Origin: Prolixibacteraceae bacterium
GTDB taxonomy: Bacteria; Bacteroidota; Bacteroidia; Bacteroidales; Prolixibacteraceae
Direction: 5' to 3'
DNA: 18,580 nucleotides
NCBI GenBank assembly: GCA_017998095.1
Contig: JAGODU010000078.1
Location: forward strand, 1 to 18,580
Below the pieces are notes generated by a model, which was not told the origin of the DNA, did not search any database, and saw nothing but the letters and a program-made list of their open reading frames with translations. Below, piece by piece: positions 1 to 7,832 of the stretch. Position 1 is the stretch's first letter. Each line of letters starts with the position of its first letter. The translations under genes were made by a program, and so were the position numbers.

Positions 1-213
1 TATACTGATGATCCTGAAAAGAATCCTGATGCAGTAAAGTTTGATAAAATAACTTATGATGAAGTTTACAACAGGGGATTAAAAGTTATGGATCTTACAG
101 CAACTGCAATGTGTAAGGAAAATAAAATGCCGATTATTGTTTTCGATATGGATACTGAAGGAAACTTAATGAAAGTATTAACAGGAAATAATATCGGAAC
201 TCTGGTTTATTGA
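1..213 (+). CDS. pyrH: UMP kinase (PyrH), C-terminal fragment
   Basis: This is the last 70 codons of a gene that begins before the window, read in frame from base 1 and ending in TGA. UMP kinase phosphorylates UMP to UDP in the cytoplasm, the step that feeds all pyrimidine nucleotide synthesis. The visible part contains the family's C-terminal signature: an acidic-Pro opening, then AVKFDKITYDEV, GLKVMDLTA, and MPIIVFDM followed by a Gly-Asn and a closing IGTLV. This is very close to bacterial PyrH proteins of the amino-acid-kinase fold. It is followed by a hairpin terminator, so it is the last gene of its transcript here; the frr gene that often follows pyrH is absent. Identity is confident despite the truncation. 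Confidence 0.93.
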   Translation, partial: YTDDPEKNPDAVKFDKITYDEVYNRGLKVMDLTATAMCKENKMPIIVFDMDTEGNLMKVLTGNNIGTLVY

Positions 214-235
214 TTGTAATTGAAGAATGATATAA

Positions 236-1726
236 TTATCTGTCCTGAGTTTCAGGGCAGGTATTTTTTTGCTTTTTAATGTAAATATCAATAGCAACAA
301 TAATAGCAGTAAAACCCCAGAAAGGAACCGATGCTTTGTCAGTATCAAGAAAGTTATTGAGAATACTATGAAAATAATAGGTTATTAAGCCCAATAAGGC
401 AGAAACTATTAGTGTCTTTAGTCTTTTATCGTCAGTTGCAGAATATGCCTTAATTGCCACTGTAATTACAAAAATCATTAAAACAATAAAGCTGATAGAG
501 CCAATCAATCCGGTTTCAGCCATAGCGCCAAGATATTCGCTGTGAGCATTTCCTCCGTCTCCTGAGTTTGTACTGATTATTGTTCTTTGGGAAGTAACCT
601 GATAAGGAGCATATTTCATTGCGTATGTACCCGGTCCCCATCCGACTAAAGGACGTTCTTTAAACATTTTAATGGCACAGTTCCATCTGTTTATCCTTTC
701 AAGATTTGATGCATCTGTAGAGATATTGGTCATTGAAGTAAAATGGTCAAGAAGATTGGCGGATGAATCCTGAGAGTTTTGTTCCAGCTTTTGTAGTATC
801 TGATCCTGAAAAGTAAATATTACAAGTAAAAGAGAAACAAGAGTAATAAGAATTGTTTTGAACTTGATTCTCAGCCTTAATATTGCCCAAATACCTCCTG
901 CAATGAAAAGGCTAAGCCAGGCTGCCCTGGTATATGATAGAATTTCAGCAACAAAAAAGAATAATGTTAATCCCCATATCCAGACTCTTAATTTGGTATT
1001 CTTCCTGTACATATATGAAAAGCCAAGCAGGAAAGGAATAAACATTGCCAATACTGCTCCATAAGATGTATGGTCATTGAAAAAGGGATTCATAACAAAA
1101 TGTGCTGCCTGGTCATCATACAAGCCATAGCCAAGATGTCTGAATATAGAATAGCATATTACAGGTACAAAAGCAATTGTATACATCCAGATAAACTTTT
1201 CTATGTTTTTTTGATTATTGAACAGGTATATCAGGATGAAAAAGAAAATGACAACAAACCATGAGCGGGCCAGCAGGAACTTAAAGGAGACCATGGGCAT
1301 TGAACTGGTTATTGTAGTTAGGGCAATCCAGCCGAGATAAAAATAAATAACCTTAGAAACCGGGTGTTTGGTTATATCTCTGTCAAGTTTCCTTTTGGTA
1401 AGCAGCGAAAATAAAAACACAATCAATATACCAACCAGTAAAGGTTCTGTTGGCATATAAAGATCAAAAGGCAGTCCGAATGAAAATTCTGATAATGGTA
1501 AAGATAAAGGGGTACAGATAACAGCAAGCCAGATAAGTTTATCGTAGGCATAAAATGCAGTAAGCATTACCATAAAAACAAATGGTATGGCAATACCTAA
1601 GAGCGTATCTTTTTTAAGTATCAGGTATGCATTTAATAAAATAAATACAATTGATATTGCATAAAAAAGGATATACTTTAACCAACTATCCGGTATTATG
1701 TTATTATTTGGCTGCGTTTCCTTCAC
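236..1726 (-). CDS. O-antigen polymerase/ligase family membrane protein (Wzy/WaaL type)
   Basis: The product has 496 residues and is an integral inner-membrane protein with roughly ten or more hydrophobic segments. One large polar loop lies between the middle and C-terminal segments. That loop carries the Wzy_C (O-antigen ligase superfamily) pattern: Arg-Ile-Asn-Arg-Trp, then ERPLVGWGPGTYAMKYAP, then GNAHSEYLGAMAETGLIG. Family members either polymerise lipid-linked repeat units on the periplasmic face or transfer them to an acceptor such as lipid A core; sequence alone does not separate these roles. The start is a GTG inside the end of the upstream Wzz-like gene, giving a 23-base overlap; no later start precedes the first membrane segment. 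The overlap suggests translational coupling, and the Wzz partner favours a polymerase. No glycosyltransferase genes are nearby. The 3' end doubles as the pyrH terminator. Confidence 0.85.
   Translation of the reverse strand: MKETQPNNNIIPDSWLKYILFYAISIVFILLNAYLILKKDTLLGIAIPFVFMVMLTAFYAYDKLIWLAVICTPLSLPLSEFSFGLPFDLYMPTEPLLVGILIVFLFSLLTKRKLDRDITKHPVSKVIYFYLGWIALTTITSSMPMVSFKFLLARSWFVVIFFFILIYLFNNQKNIEKFIWMYTIAFVPVICYSIFRHLGYGLYDDQAAHFVMNPFFNDHTSYGAVLAMFIPFLLGFSYMYRKNTKLRVWIWGLTLFFFVAEILSYTRAAWLSLFIAGGIWAILRLRIKFKTILITLVSLLLVIFTFQDQILQKLEQNSQDSSANLLDHFTSMTNISTDASNLERINRWNCAIKMFKERPLVGWGPGTYAMKYAPYQVTSQRTIISTNSGDGGNAHSEYLGAMAETGLIGSISFIVLMIFVITVAIKAYSATDDKRLKTLIVSALLGLITYYFHSILNNFLDTDKASVPFWGFTAIIVAIDIYIKKQKNTCPETQDR
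240..270 (+). terminator. Rho-independent terminator of pyrH, embedded in a convergent coding end
   Basis: The stem CTGTCCTGA (240-248) pairs with TCAGGGCAG (252-260) through one G-U pair, with a 3-base loop. It is followed by GTA and seven T residues. It lies 26 bases after the pyrH stop. The same DNA, read leftward, encodes the last residues and follows directly on the stop of the O-antigen polymerase/ligase gene. Confidence 0.85.
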
Positions 1727-2654
1727 GTACGTAATCGATCAACAAAACAACTACGATTGATGCAGCAAGTGCTCCTACTGTTGAAAGAAATACTATCAGC
1801 CAGCGAACAGGATAAGATTTTTTATCAGCAGGGAATGGGTTTTCTACAACAATTCCATATGATATTTTCTTAGTTCCGTGACTTAATCCCCAGTCATGAA
1901 GTATTTTAAGTGAGTCGGCAACATTTTCATATTCAACAAGCATATTTGAAAGGCGTTTATATTCACCTCCTTTTTCTTTGAGGCTATTAAGAACCTCCTG
2001 AGCATTCTTTGTACTACCATTTTTTACAGATGCTTCCATTAATCCAACAGTAGCAGCTTCAACCTGAGCGTCATAATCCAAAAGGCCATATTGAACTCTC
2101 AGTTTATCCATTATACTGATTATAGAATCAATCTCTTTATTTTTCTTTTCAAGGTCATGAGCAGCAATTTCTGCTACTTCCAGGTATTTTACGGCATGTT
2201 GATGTTGAAGTAATTGATTGAAATAAAGGATTAATGAATCAACCATATCAGAAGCTCTTTGTGGATTCTCATCCAGAACTTTAATTTCTACAGATTCAAA
2301 TTCAGTCTTCTTAAAACTTATGTTTTTATTGAATTTATCAAGTATGTAAGTTTTGTATAATGGATCCTGCTTGCTTATTTTATAAACTTTATCAAGCTGG
2401 AAAGCATCTATAAGTCTGAATTTAATATCAACTGAACGAATATTTTCAAGTAATTGCTCACTTTCCGACTCTTCACTATAAACCTGGAAATTTACAGGAT
2501 ATAACTTGCCGGTTGATTTATATTTTGGCTTAATGAATAATGGCGATGATATAATTACGGAAAGTATAATCGCAGCTAATACGGCCATTGAAATATGGAT
2601 TTTCCATTTCCAAAGCGATTTTAAGATTCGTTCATTATTAAAAAAATTCTCCAT
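1704..2654 (-). CDS. Wzz/GumC-type polysaccharide chain-length determinant protein
   Basis: The product has 316 residues. Layout: a short cytoplasmic N-terminus, membrane segment 1 at about 20-41, a periplasmic domain with predicted coiled coil at about 155-250, and membrane segment 2 at about 284-307 preceded by a Pro-containing stretch (PADKKSYPVRW). A short basic tail follows. Two terminal membrane helices around a helical periplasmic domain, with a Pro-rich motif at the second helix, are the hallmarks of Wzz-type co-polymerases. These set the length of polysaccharide made by a Wzy polymerase. There is no C-terminal tyrosine kinase domain, so it is the short, kinase-less kind. The gene lies 78 bases downstream of tyrS and overlaps the Wzy-like gene, which it presumably regulates. 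I could not find a convincing promoter in the 78-base gap, so it may be co-transcribed with tyrS. Confidence 0.85.
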   Translation of the reverse strand: MENFFNNERILKSLWKWKIHISMAVLAAIILSVIISSPLFIKPKYKSTGKLYPVNFQVYSEESESEQLLENIRSVDIKFRLIDAFQLDKVYKISKQDPLYKTYILDKFNKNISFKKTEFESVEIKVLDENPQRASDMVDSLILYFNQLLQHQHAVKYLEVAEIAAHDLEKKNKEIDSIISIMDKLRVQYGLLDYDAQVEAATVGLMEASVKNGSTKNAQEVLNSLKEKGGEYKRLSNMLVEYENVADSLKILHDWGLSHGTKKISYGIVVENPFPADKKSYPVRWLIVFLSTVGALAASIVVVLLIDYVREGNAAK

Positions 2655-2732
2655 AGGTATAGATTAAAGTTAGTCATTACTTTTCAACGTAAATAATACA
2701 ATTTTAGTATTGATTCAGCGAATAAAATTGAT

Positions 2733-4031
2733 TCATTTATCTGAAACTACTATAAGAAAATAATTCTTTTTACCCTTTTGTACAAGGAGGTACCTATCCG
2801 ATATAAGATTACTTCCGGTGAAAACCATTTCCTGGTCAGTAACTTTTTCTTTATTAACACTTAAGCCATTTCCCTGAATTGTTCTCCTTAATTCACCTTT
2901 AGACGGGAATATATCTGTTTTGACAGCCAGAAGATCTGAAATGTTTACACCATTTTCAAATTCAGATGAAGGGAAATTAAATTGAGGAACTCCTTCAAAT
3001 ACAGAAAGGAAAGTTTTTTCATCCAGTTTCTTTAATGTTTCAGCTGTTCCCTGTCCGAATAATATCTGGGAGGCCTCAATAGCTGAATCCAATTCTTCTT
3101 TGGAATGAACCATTGTAGTAACTTCTTCAGCAAGTCTTTTCTGAAGTAATCTTAAATGTGGAGCTTCACTGTGCTGACTTATCAGATCCTTAACTTCTTC
3201 CTCTGATAAGAGAGTGAAAATCTTTATATATTTTTCAGCGTCAGCATCAGAAGTATTCAACCAGAATTGGTAAAATGAATATGGAGATGTCCTTTCGGGA
3301 TCTAGCCATACATTGCCTGATTCTGTTTTTCCGAATTTTCCTCCGTCAGATTTTGTAATAAGAGGGCAAGTCATTGCAAATGCATCACCTCCGCTAATTC
3401 TTCTTATTAATTCTGTTCCGGTTGTAATATTACCCCATTGGTCAGAACCGCCCATTTGAAGTTTACAGTTATAGTTTTGATATAAGTGAAGAAAATCTGT
3501 TCCCTGTACCAACTGATATGTAAATTCAGTGAATGAAAGGCCTGTATTTCCTTCCCCCGCAAGTCTTTTCTTTACCGAGTCTTTAGCCATCATGTAATTA
3601 ACGGTAATATGCTTTCCAATGTCCCTGATGAAGCCAAGAAAAGAAAATTCTTTCATCCAGTCATAGTTATTTACCATGATAGCTTCATTCGCTTTGCCTG
3701 AATTGAAATCGAGAAACCTGCTTAATTGTTTCTTCAGGCATTCCTGGTTGTGTCTTAATGTAGTTTCATCCAATAGGTTTCTTTCCTGTGATTTACCTGA
3801 GGGATCACCAATCATTCCTGTTGCTCCGCCTACCAGTACAATAGGACGATGCCCTGAAACCTGTAAATGTTTTAGCATCATAACTGACACAAGATGACCT
3901 ATATGCAGAGAATCGGCAGTAGGATCAATGCCTACATATCCTGTTGTCATCTCTTTCTCAAATTGTTTATCCGTTCCGGGAGTCATGTCATGTATCATGC
4001 CCCTCCATTTGAGATTCTCAATAAAATTCAT
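2733..4031 (-). CDS. tyrS: Tyrosyl-tRNA synthetase
   Basis: The product has 432 residues, normal for bacterial TyrRS. This class I enzyme attaches tyrosine to tRNA-Tyr in the cytoplasm. The ATP-binding HIGH motif is at residues 43-46 (SLHIGHLVS), just after [11 protein letters not shown]. The tyrosine-site segment includes GSDQWGNI at 195-202. The KMSKS-equivalent loop is KFGKT at 232-236, the shortened form usual in this enzyme. A C-terminal S4-like RNA-binding domain covers about the last 80 residues, with [15 protein letters not shown]. The gene is preceded by a well-formed Bacteroidota promoter and a leader hairpin, both annotated separately. The leftward cvpA gene ends 98 bases upstream. 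Confidence 0.97.
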   Translation of the reverse strand: MNFIENLKWRGMIHDMTPGTDKQFEKEMTTGYVGIDPTADSLHIGHLVSVMMLKHLQVSGHRPIVLVGGATGMIGDPSGKSQERNLLDETTLRHNQECLKKQLSRFLDFNSGKANEAIMVNNYDWMKEFSFLGFIRDIGKHITVNYMMAKDSVKKRLAGEGNTGLSFTEFTYQLVQGTDFLHLYQNYNCKLQMGGSDQWGNITTGTELIRRISGGDAFAMTCPLITKSDGGKFGKTESGNVWLDPERTSPYSFYQFWLNTSDADAEKYIKIFTLLSEEEVKDLISQHSEAPHLRLLQKRLAEEVTTMVHSKEELDSAIEASQILFGQGTAETLKKLDEKTFLSVFEGVPQFNFPSSEFENGVNISDLLAVKTDIFPSKGELRRTIQGNGLSVNKEKVTDQEMVFTGSNLISDRYLLVQKGKKNYFLIVVSDK

Positions 4032-4062
4032 AATAATAGGAAACTTTCATTTATAATATAAA

Positions 4063-4091
4063 ACCACAATATTAGCTGTAAATATTGTGGT
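4063..4091 (-). promoter_or_regulatory. Perfect 11-bp hairpin in the tyrS leader
   Basis: ACCACAATATT (4063-4073) and AATATTGTGGT (4081-4091) are exact reverse complements separated by 7 bases. The hairpin begins at or just after the transcription start expected from the -7 element at 4094-4101. In the leftward transcript it is followed by a U-rich stretch (GGTTTTATATTATAAATG) and then about 30 bases to the tyrS start. It could be a 5' stabilising stem, an attenuator-like structure, an operator, or a terminator for upstream cvpA transcripts. The structure is certain; its role is inference. Confidence 0.55.
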
Positions 4092-4093
4092 CG

Positions 4094-4124
4094 CAAAAGT
4101 ACAAAAATATAGTTATCAGAGAAA
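4094..4124 (-). promoter_or_regulatory. Bacteroidota-type promoter of tyrS
   Basis: Read leftward, the -7 element is TACTTTTG (4094-4101), an exact match to TAnnTTTG. It is followed by C, as is common in this phylum. Exactly 19 bases upstream is TTTC (4121-4124), one mismatch from the -33 consensus TTTG. The predicted start is near 4088, leaving a leader of about 57 bases. Confidence 0.75.
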
Positions 4125-4129
4125 TAATA

Positions 4130-4663
4130 TTAATTGAAAGATGCAGTGTCTTTAGGATCAACTTCTTCTTTTACTCCTTCAAAGAAATTCTTTAAATATG
4201 GCAGAGTGTTAATTGATAAGTTTCTAAGGGGAACATATAACTTGGCTTCCTGTATTTTCTTTTCAGGAGTTGCAGGGATTACTTTATCTATACCTTCAAT
4301 GAACAACAAAATTATTCCTATTATAAATGCTGATTTAATTGTTGCAAATACCATTCCCAGAACTCTGTTTACAGCCCCCATCGATACTGTGTTAAAAGCA
4401 TGTTCAATAGCCTGTGCAAGGAAGTGAACAAGTATAGTGATAAGTATAAAGGTTATAAAAAAAGCAACAATGTTTATGTGTTCGTATGTAACATGAAAAA
4501 CGCGTACCAAGAAAGTTTCAACGGCTCCTGAAAACTTTATCGCCCCCCATACACCTGCTATTAAAGCTATTAACGAAGCAACTTCATATATAAGTCCCTT
4601 GGTTAAACCTCCTATTGCAGATGCTATTAAAAGAAAAATGATAATTAAATCTATGTAATTCAT
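4130..4663 (-). CDS. CvpA family inner-membrane protein
   Basis: The product has 177 residues with four hydrophobic segments at about 3-18, 27-44, 62-85 and 103-124, then a polar cytoplasmic-looking tail of about 50 residues. The GGLTKGLIYE segment after the first helix and NRVLGMVFATIKSAF in the fourth match the CvpA/colicin V production family. In enterobacteria CvpA is needed for colicin V export and for bile and envelope stress tolerance; the molecular function is unsettled. The start is an ATG about 17 bases downstream of the probable transcription start. The gene is oriented with tyrS, but tyrS has its own promoter. Confidence 0.85.
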   Translation of the reverse strand: MNYIDLIIIFLLIASAIGGLTKGLIYEVASLIALIAGVWGAIKFSGAVETFLVRVFHVTYEHINIVAFFITFILITILVHFLAQAIEHAFNTVSMGAVNRVLGMVFATIKSAFIIGIILLFIEGIDKVIPATPEKKIQEAKLYVPLRNLSINTLPYLKNFFEGVKEEVDPKDTASFN

Positions 4664-4686
4664 GATTTTAGATTTTTGTTATTATT

Positions 4687-4694
4687 CAAATTTA
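4687..4694 (-). promoter_or_regulatory. -7 promoter element of cvpA
   Basis: Read leftward this is TAAATTTG, an exact TAnnTTTG match, 24 bases before the cvpA ATG. No good TTTG is visible at the expected -33 spacing, so the call rests on the -7 element and its position. Confidence 0.5.
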
Positions 4695-4774
4695 CGGTGA
4701 GCTTTATTAAATAGGAATTTTTTGGCCTATTTTTTTACTAAATTCACCTACGATTTTATACCAAAAAAGGGGAA

Positions 4775-6292
4775 ATGAGTTTTTTTAACAGAAATGTACA
4801 TCATTTATTCACTCTTCGTTACAAGAAGATTGATTTTTTTATTAATAACCCTGAGATTCAACAGAAACAGGTATTGCTTGATCTTGTAAACTCAGCTAAA
4901 AAAACAGAATGGGGTATAAATCATTTTTACAAAGGGATCTCAGGATATAGGGATTTTATTAAAAATGTTCAGCTAAATGATTATGATTCTTTAAAGTTTG
5001 ATATCCAGAGAATGATTGCCGGAGAAAAGAATGTTCTCTGGCCGGGTCAGGTTAAATGGTTTGCAAAGTCATCAGGAACTACAAACGATAAAAGTAAATT
5101 TATCCCGGTTAGCAACGATTCATTGTACAAATGTCATTTCAAAGCCCCTGTTGATATTTTTGCCCTTTATGTTAGGAACAACCCTGAAAATAATATTTTG
5201 AAAGGCAAAAATCTCACAATAGGAGGAAGCCAGAAGGTGAGCAACCTAAGCAAGAAAACCAGAACCGGAGACCTTTCCGCAGTAATGATTTCAAATCTCC
5301 CGATGATTACAAGATTAAAGAATGCTCCCAATTCTGAAATATCTCTTATTCCTGATTTTGATGAAAAAATTGATAAGATAGTAAGATCTACAATTCATGA
5401 GAATATTACCAGCTTCTCAGGTGTCCCTTCATGGTTTCTTGTTATGATGAAACGTGTTCTTGATTGTACCGGAAAAGATAATTTACTCGAAGTATGGCCA
5501 AATCTTGAAGTGTTTGTCCACGGAGGCGTTAATTTCGATCCTTATCGGGAACAATATAAGAAACTGATACCATCGGAAAATATGCACTATGTCAATACCT
5601 ATAATGCATCTGAAGGTTTCTTTAGTATTCAGGACACTCTTACTTCTGACGACATGCTTCTTATGCTGGACTATGGAATTTTCTATGAGTTCATTCCTAT
5701 GAAACATTTTTTCGATGAGGATAGAAAAGTCATCCCTTTACAAGAAGTTGAAACAGGAGTAAATTACGCAATGGTTATTTCTACAAACGGAGGACTCTGG
5801 AGATATATCATTGGTGATACTGTAATTTTCACTTCAAAATATCCTTTTAAAATCAAAATCACAGGCAGAACAAAGCAATTCATAAATGCTTTCGGGGAAG
5901 AATTGATTGTAGATAATGCCGAAAAAGGATTAAAGGCTGCTTGTGAAATTACAGGTGCCTCAATAAATGAATATACAGCAGGACCTGTCTTTATGACTGA
6001 TGAAAATAAAGGATCACATCAGTGGATTATTGAATTTGAAAAAGAACCTTCCGATCTTTCATTGTTTAATGAAACTCTCGATAAAGAACTTCAATCTCTT
6101 AATTCAGACTATGAAGCTAAAAGATATAAAAACCTTACTTTAACCTTACCACAATTGGTCGTTGCTCCCAAAGGGACTTTCTTTAACTGGATGAAACTGA
6201 AAGGAAAAGTAGGAGGGCAAAATAAAATACCACGTCTTGCTAATAATAGAGAATATCTTGACTCATTACTGGATGAAGTAATCAATATTTAA
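4775..6292 (+). CDS. GH3-family acyl-acid-amide synthetase-like protein
   Basis: The product has 505 residues, near the usual bacterial GH3 length. GH3 proteins belong to the adenylate-forming superfamily. The plant members activate auxin or jasmonate with ATP and join it to an amino acid; bacterial members are widespread in Bacteroidota but mostly have no known substrate. Visible motifs are the P-loop-like SSGTTNDKSK at 99-108, YNASEG at 276-281, and the YIIGDTV (344-350) plus GRTKQFINAFGEEL (364-377) segment that contacts the adenylate. No signal peptide is seen, so it should be cytoplasmic. The ATG is preceded by AGGGG 3 bases upstream, one of the few Shine-Dalgarno-like sites in the window. 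The gene is divergent from cvpA and separated by 127 bases from the nucleotide-pool genes downstream. The substrate is unknown. Confidence 0.88.
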   Translation: MSFFNRNVHHLFTLRYKKIDFFINNPEIQQKQVLLDLVNSAKKTEWGINHFYKGISGYRDFIKNVQLNDYDSLKFDIQRMIAGEKNVLWPGQVKWFAKSSGTTNDKSKFIPVSNDSLYKCHFKAPVDIFALYVRNNPENNILKGKNLTIGGSQKVSNLSKKTRTGDLSAVMISNLPMITRLKNAPNSEISLIPDFDEKIDKIVRSTIHENITSFSGVPSWFLVMMKRVLDCTGKDNLLEVWPNLEVFVHGGVNFDPYREQYKKLIPSENMHYVNTYNASEGFFSIQDTLTSDDMLLMLDYGIFYEFIPMKHFFDEDRKVIPLQEVETGVNYAMVISTNGGLWRYIIGDTVIFTSKYPFKIKITGRTKQFINAFGEELIVDNAEKGLKAACEITGASINEYTAGPVFMTDENKGSHQWIIEFEKEPSDLSLFNETLDKELQSLNSDYEAKRYKNLTLTLPQLVVAPKGTFFNWMKLKGKVGGQNKIPRLANNREYLDSLLDEVINI

Positions 6293-6382
6293 TTACTAGT
6301 TGATTATTAACTCAATAAGAGTAGTTGATAAAATGTTTCTTTTTTATCCCTTTTAAATAAGCATAGAATCTGCATGTTTTAT

Positions 6383-6390
6383 TACCTTCG
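6383..6390 (+). promoter_or_regulatory. Possible -7 element upstream of the deoxynucleoside kinase
   Basis: TACCTTCG differs from TAnnTTTG at one position and lies 29 bases before the ATG at 6420. There is no TTTG at the expected -33 spacing. It is listed because it would make the upstream in-frame GTG at 6390 untranscribed or leaderless, supporting the ATG as the true start. Confidence 0.35.
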
Positions 6391-6419
6391 TGGAAACGAA
6401 TATCTTAAACTTTTTTATT

Positions 6420-7034
6420 ATGCATATTGCTATTGCCGGAAACATAGGAGCAGGTAAAACTACCCTGACATCACTGCTTTCCAAACATTATAACTGGAAA
6501 CCTAATTTTGAAACTGTTGACGATAATCCATATCTCAACGACTTTTATAATGACATGCAACGATGGTCATTCAACCTTCAGATTTTTTTTCTTAACAGCA
6601 GGTTTAAACAAATAGTAGATATTATTAATTCCGGTGAAAATGTAATTCAGGACAGAACTATCTATGAGGATGCCGAAATTTTTGCCCCTAATCTTCATGA
6701 TATGGGACTTATGTCTACCCGCGACTTTGAAAATTATAAAGCATTATTCGATCTGATGATAGGACTGGTTAAACCACCTGATTTACTAATCTACCTCAGA
6801 GCTTCTGTGCCTACACTGGTAAATCAGATTCAACAAAGGGGAAGGGCTTACGAAGAATCAATCAGGCTCGACTACCTTAAGATGCTTAACGAGAGGTATG
6901 AACTATGGATTAGTAAATATACAGGAAGCAATCTCCTGATTTTTAATGTTGATAATCTTGATTTTCAAAATAATCCCGAAGACCTGAGCAAAATTATCGA
7001 TAATGTCAATTCTTATATTCATGGTTTGTTTTAA
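6420..7034 (+). CDS. Deoxynucleoside kinase (dNK/dGK-dCK family)
   Basis: The product has 204 residues from the ATG at 6420. This family transfers phosphate from a nucleoside triphosphate to the 5'-hydroxyl of deoxynucleosides, a salvage step in dNTP synthesis. Visible features are the Walker A loop GNIGAGKT at 7-14, the DRT motif at 78-80 followed by IYEDAEIFA, and the Arg-rich lid QQRGRAYEESIR at 138-149. An in-frame GTG ten codons upstream would add METNILNFFI, but a P-loop kinase normally starts right at the first beta strand, as MHIAIAGN does here. Specificity (dA, dG or dC) cannot be read with confidence. It is followed after 15 bases by mazG and is probably co-transcribed with it. Confidence 0.9.
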   Translation: MHIAIAGNIGAGKTTLTSLLSKHYNWKPNFETVDDNPYLNDFYNDMQRWSFNLQIFFLNSRFKQIVDIINSGENVIQDRTIYEDAEIFAPNLHDMGLMSTRDFENYKALFDLMIGLVKPPDLLIYLRASVPTLVNQIQQRGRAYEESIRLDYLKMLNERYELWISKYTGSNLLIFNVDNLDFQNNPEDLSKIIDNVNSYIHGLF

Positions 7035-7049
7035 TATATAGCTTTTTTA

Positions 7050-7832
7050 ATGGGAAATAACGAAAATCAATTCAACCGGTTAATCAGTATTATGAATGAA
7101 CTCCGGGAGAAATGTCCATGGGACCGTGAACAAACTCTTGAAAGTCTGCGCCACCTGACAATTGAGGAAACCTACGAATTGGGTGATGCTATTCTTAAAA
7201 AGGATATGCAGGAAATTAAAAAGGAACTCGGAGACCTTCTTCTTCACATAGTTTTTTATTCTAAAATTGCTGAAGAACAAAACGATTTCAATATTTACGA
7301 TGTTATTGATTCGCTTTGTGAAAAGCTAATTTTCAGGCATCCCCATGTTTTTCAGGATGTGGAAGCTAAAACTGCTATAAAGGTTGCTCAAAACTGGGAA
7401 GCTCTAAAATTAAAGGAAAAAGGACGAAATAAACGTGTTCTGGAAGGCGTTCCTAAATCATTACCTGCAATGGTTAAGGCTAACAGAATTCAGGATAAGG
7501 CAAGAGGTGTGGGATTCGACTGGGAATATCGCGAACAGGTATGGGATAAAGTAAGAGAGGAATTCAGTGAATTTGAGGAAGAGGTAAAAGCAGGTAATTC
7601 TGTTGAAATGGAAAAAGAATTCGGTGATCTTCTTTTTTCTCTGGTTAATACAGCGCGCCTTTATAATATTGATCCTGAAGCTGCACTGGAAAGAACTAAT
7701 ATCAAGTTTATAGATAGATTCAACTATCTTGAAGAACAAACTCTGCTTAAAGGAAAATCTCTTCACGATATGACTCTTGCCGAAATGGATGTTATATGGG
7801 AAGAAGCTAAGAAATTCGATAAATCAAAATAA
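7050..7832 (+). CDS. mazG: Nucleoside triphosphate pyrophosphohydrolase MazG
   Basis: The product has 260 residues, matching the two-domain MazG of enterobacteria. MazG hydrolyses NTPs and dNTPs to the monophosphate and pyrophosphate; it clears non-canonical nucleotides and affects (p)ppGpp. The N-terminal domain has CPWD at 22-25 and the metal-binding pattern EETYE (39-43) with KELGD (58-62). The second domain repeats it as EEFSEFEEE (170-178) with KEFGD (189-193). Both E-E-x2-E...E-x2-D sets are intact. NRIQDKARGVGFDWE (145-159) is the usual linker signature. The gene sits between the deoxynucleoside kinase and a PAP2 phosphatase; its TAA overlaps the next ATG by one base, which implies coupled translation. 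Confidence 0.95.
   Translation: MGNNENQFNRLISIMNELREKCPWDREQTLESLRHLTIEETYELGDAILKKDMQEIKKELGDLLLHIVFYSKIAEEQNDFNIYDVIDSLCEKLIFRHPHVFQDVEAKTAIKVAQNWEALKLKEKGRNKRVLEGVPKSLPAMVKANRIQDKARGVGFDWEYREQVWDKVREEFSEFEEEVKAGNSVEMEKEFGDLLFSLVNTARLYNIDPEAALERTNIKFIDRFNYLEEQTLLKGKSLHDMTLAEMDVIWEEAKKFDKSK

Noticed and set aside
4134..4427. Rightward reading frame of 97 codons opposite cvpA
   Set aside because: It is fully antisense to the conserved CvpA protein and shows no domain or promoter.
6390..6419. Upstream GTG start for the deoxynucleoside kinase
   Set aside because: It would add ten hydrophobic residues ahead of the first beta strand of a P-loop kinase, and the GTG overlaps the possible -7 element. 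The ATG at 6420 is preferred.
7461..7766. Leftward reading frame of 101 codons inside mazG
   Set aside because: It lies wholly within a gene with intact MazG motifs and has no start signal or recognisable domain; it is a shadow frame.
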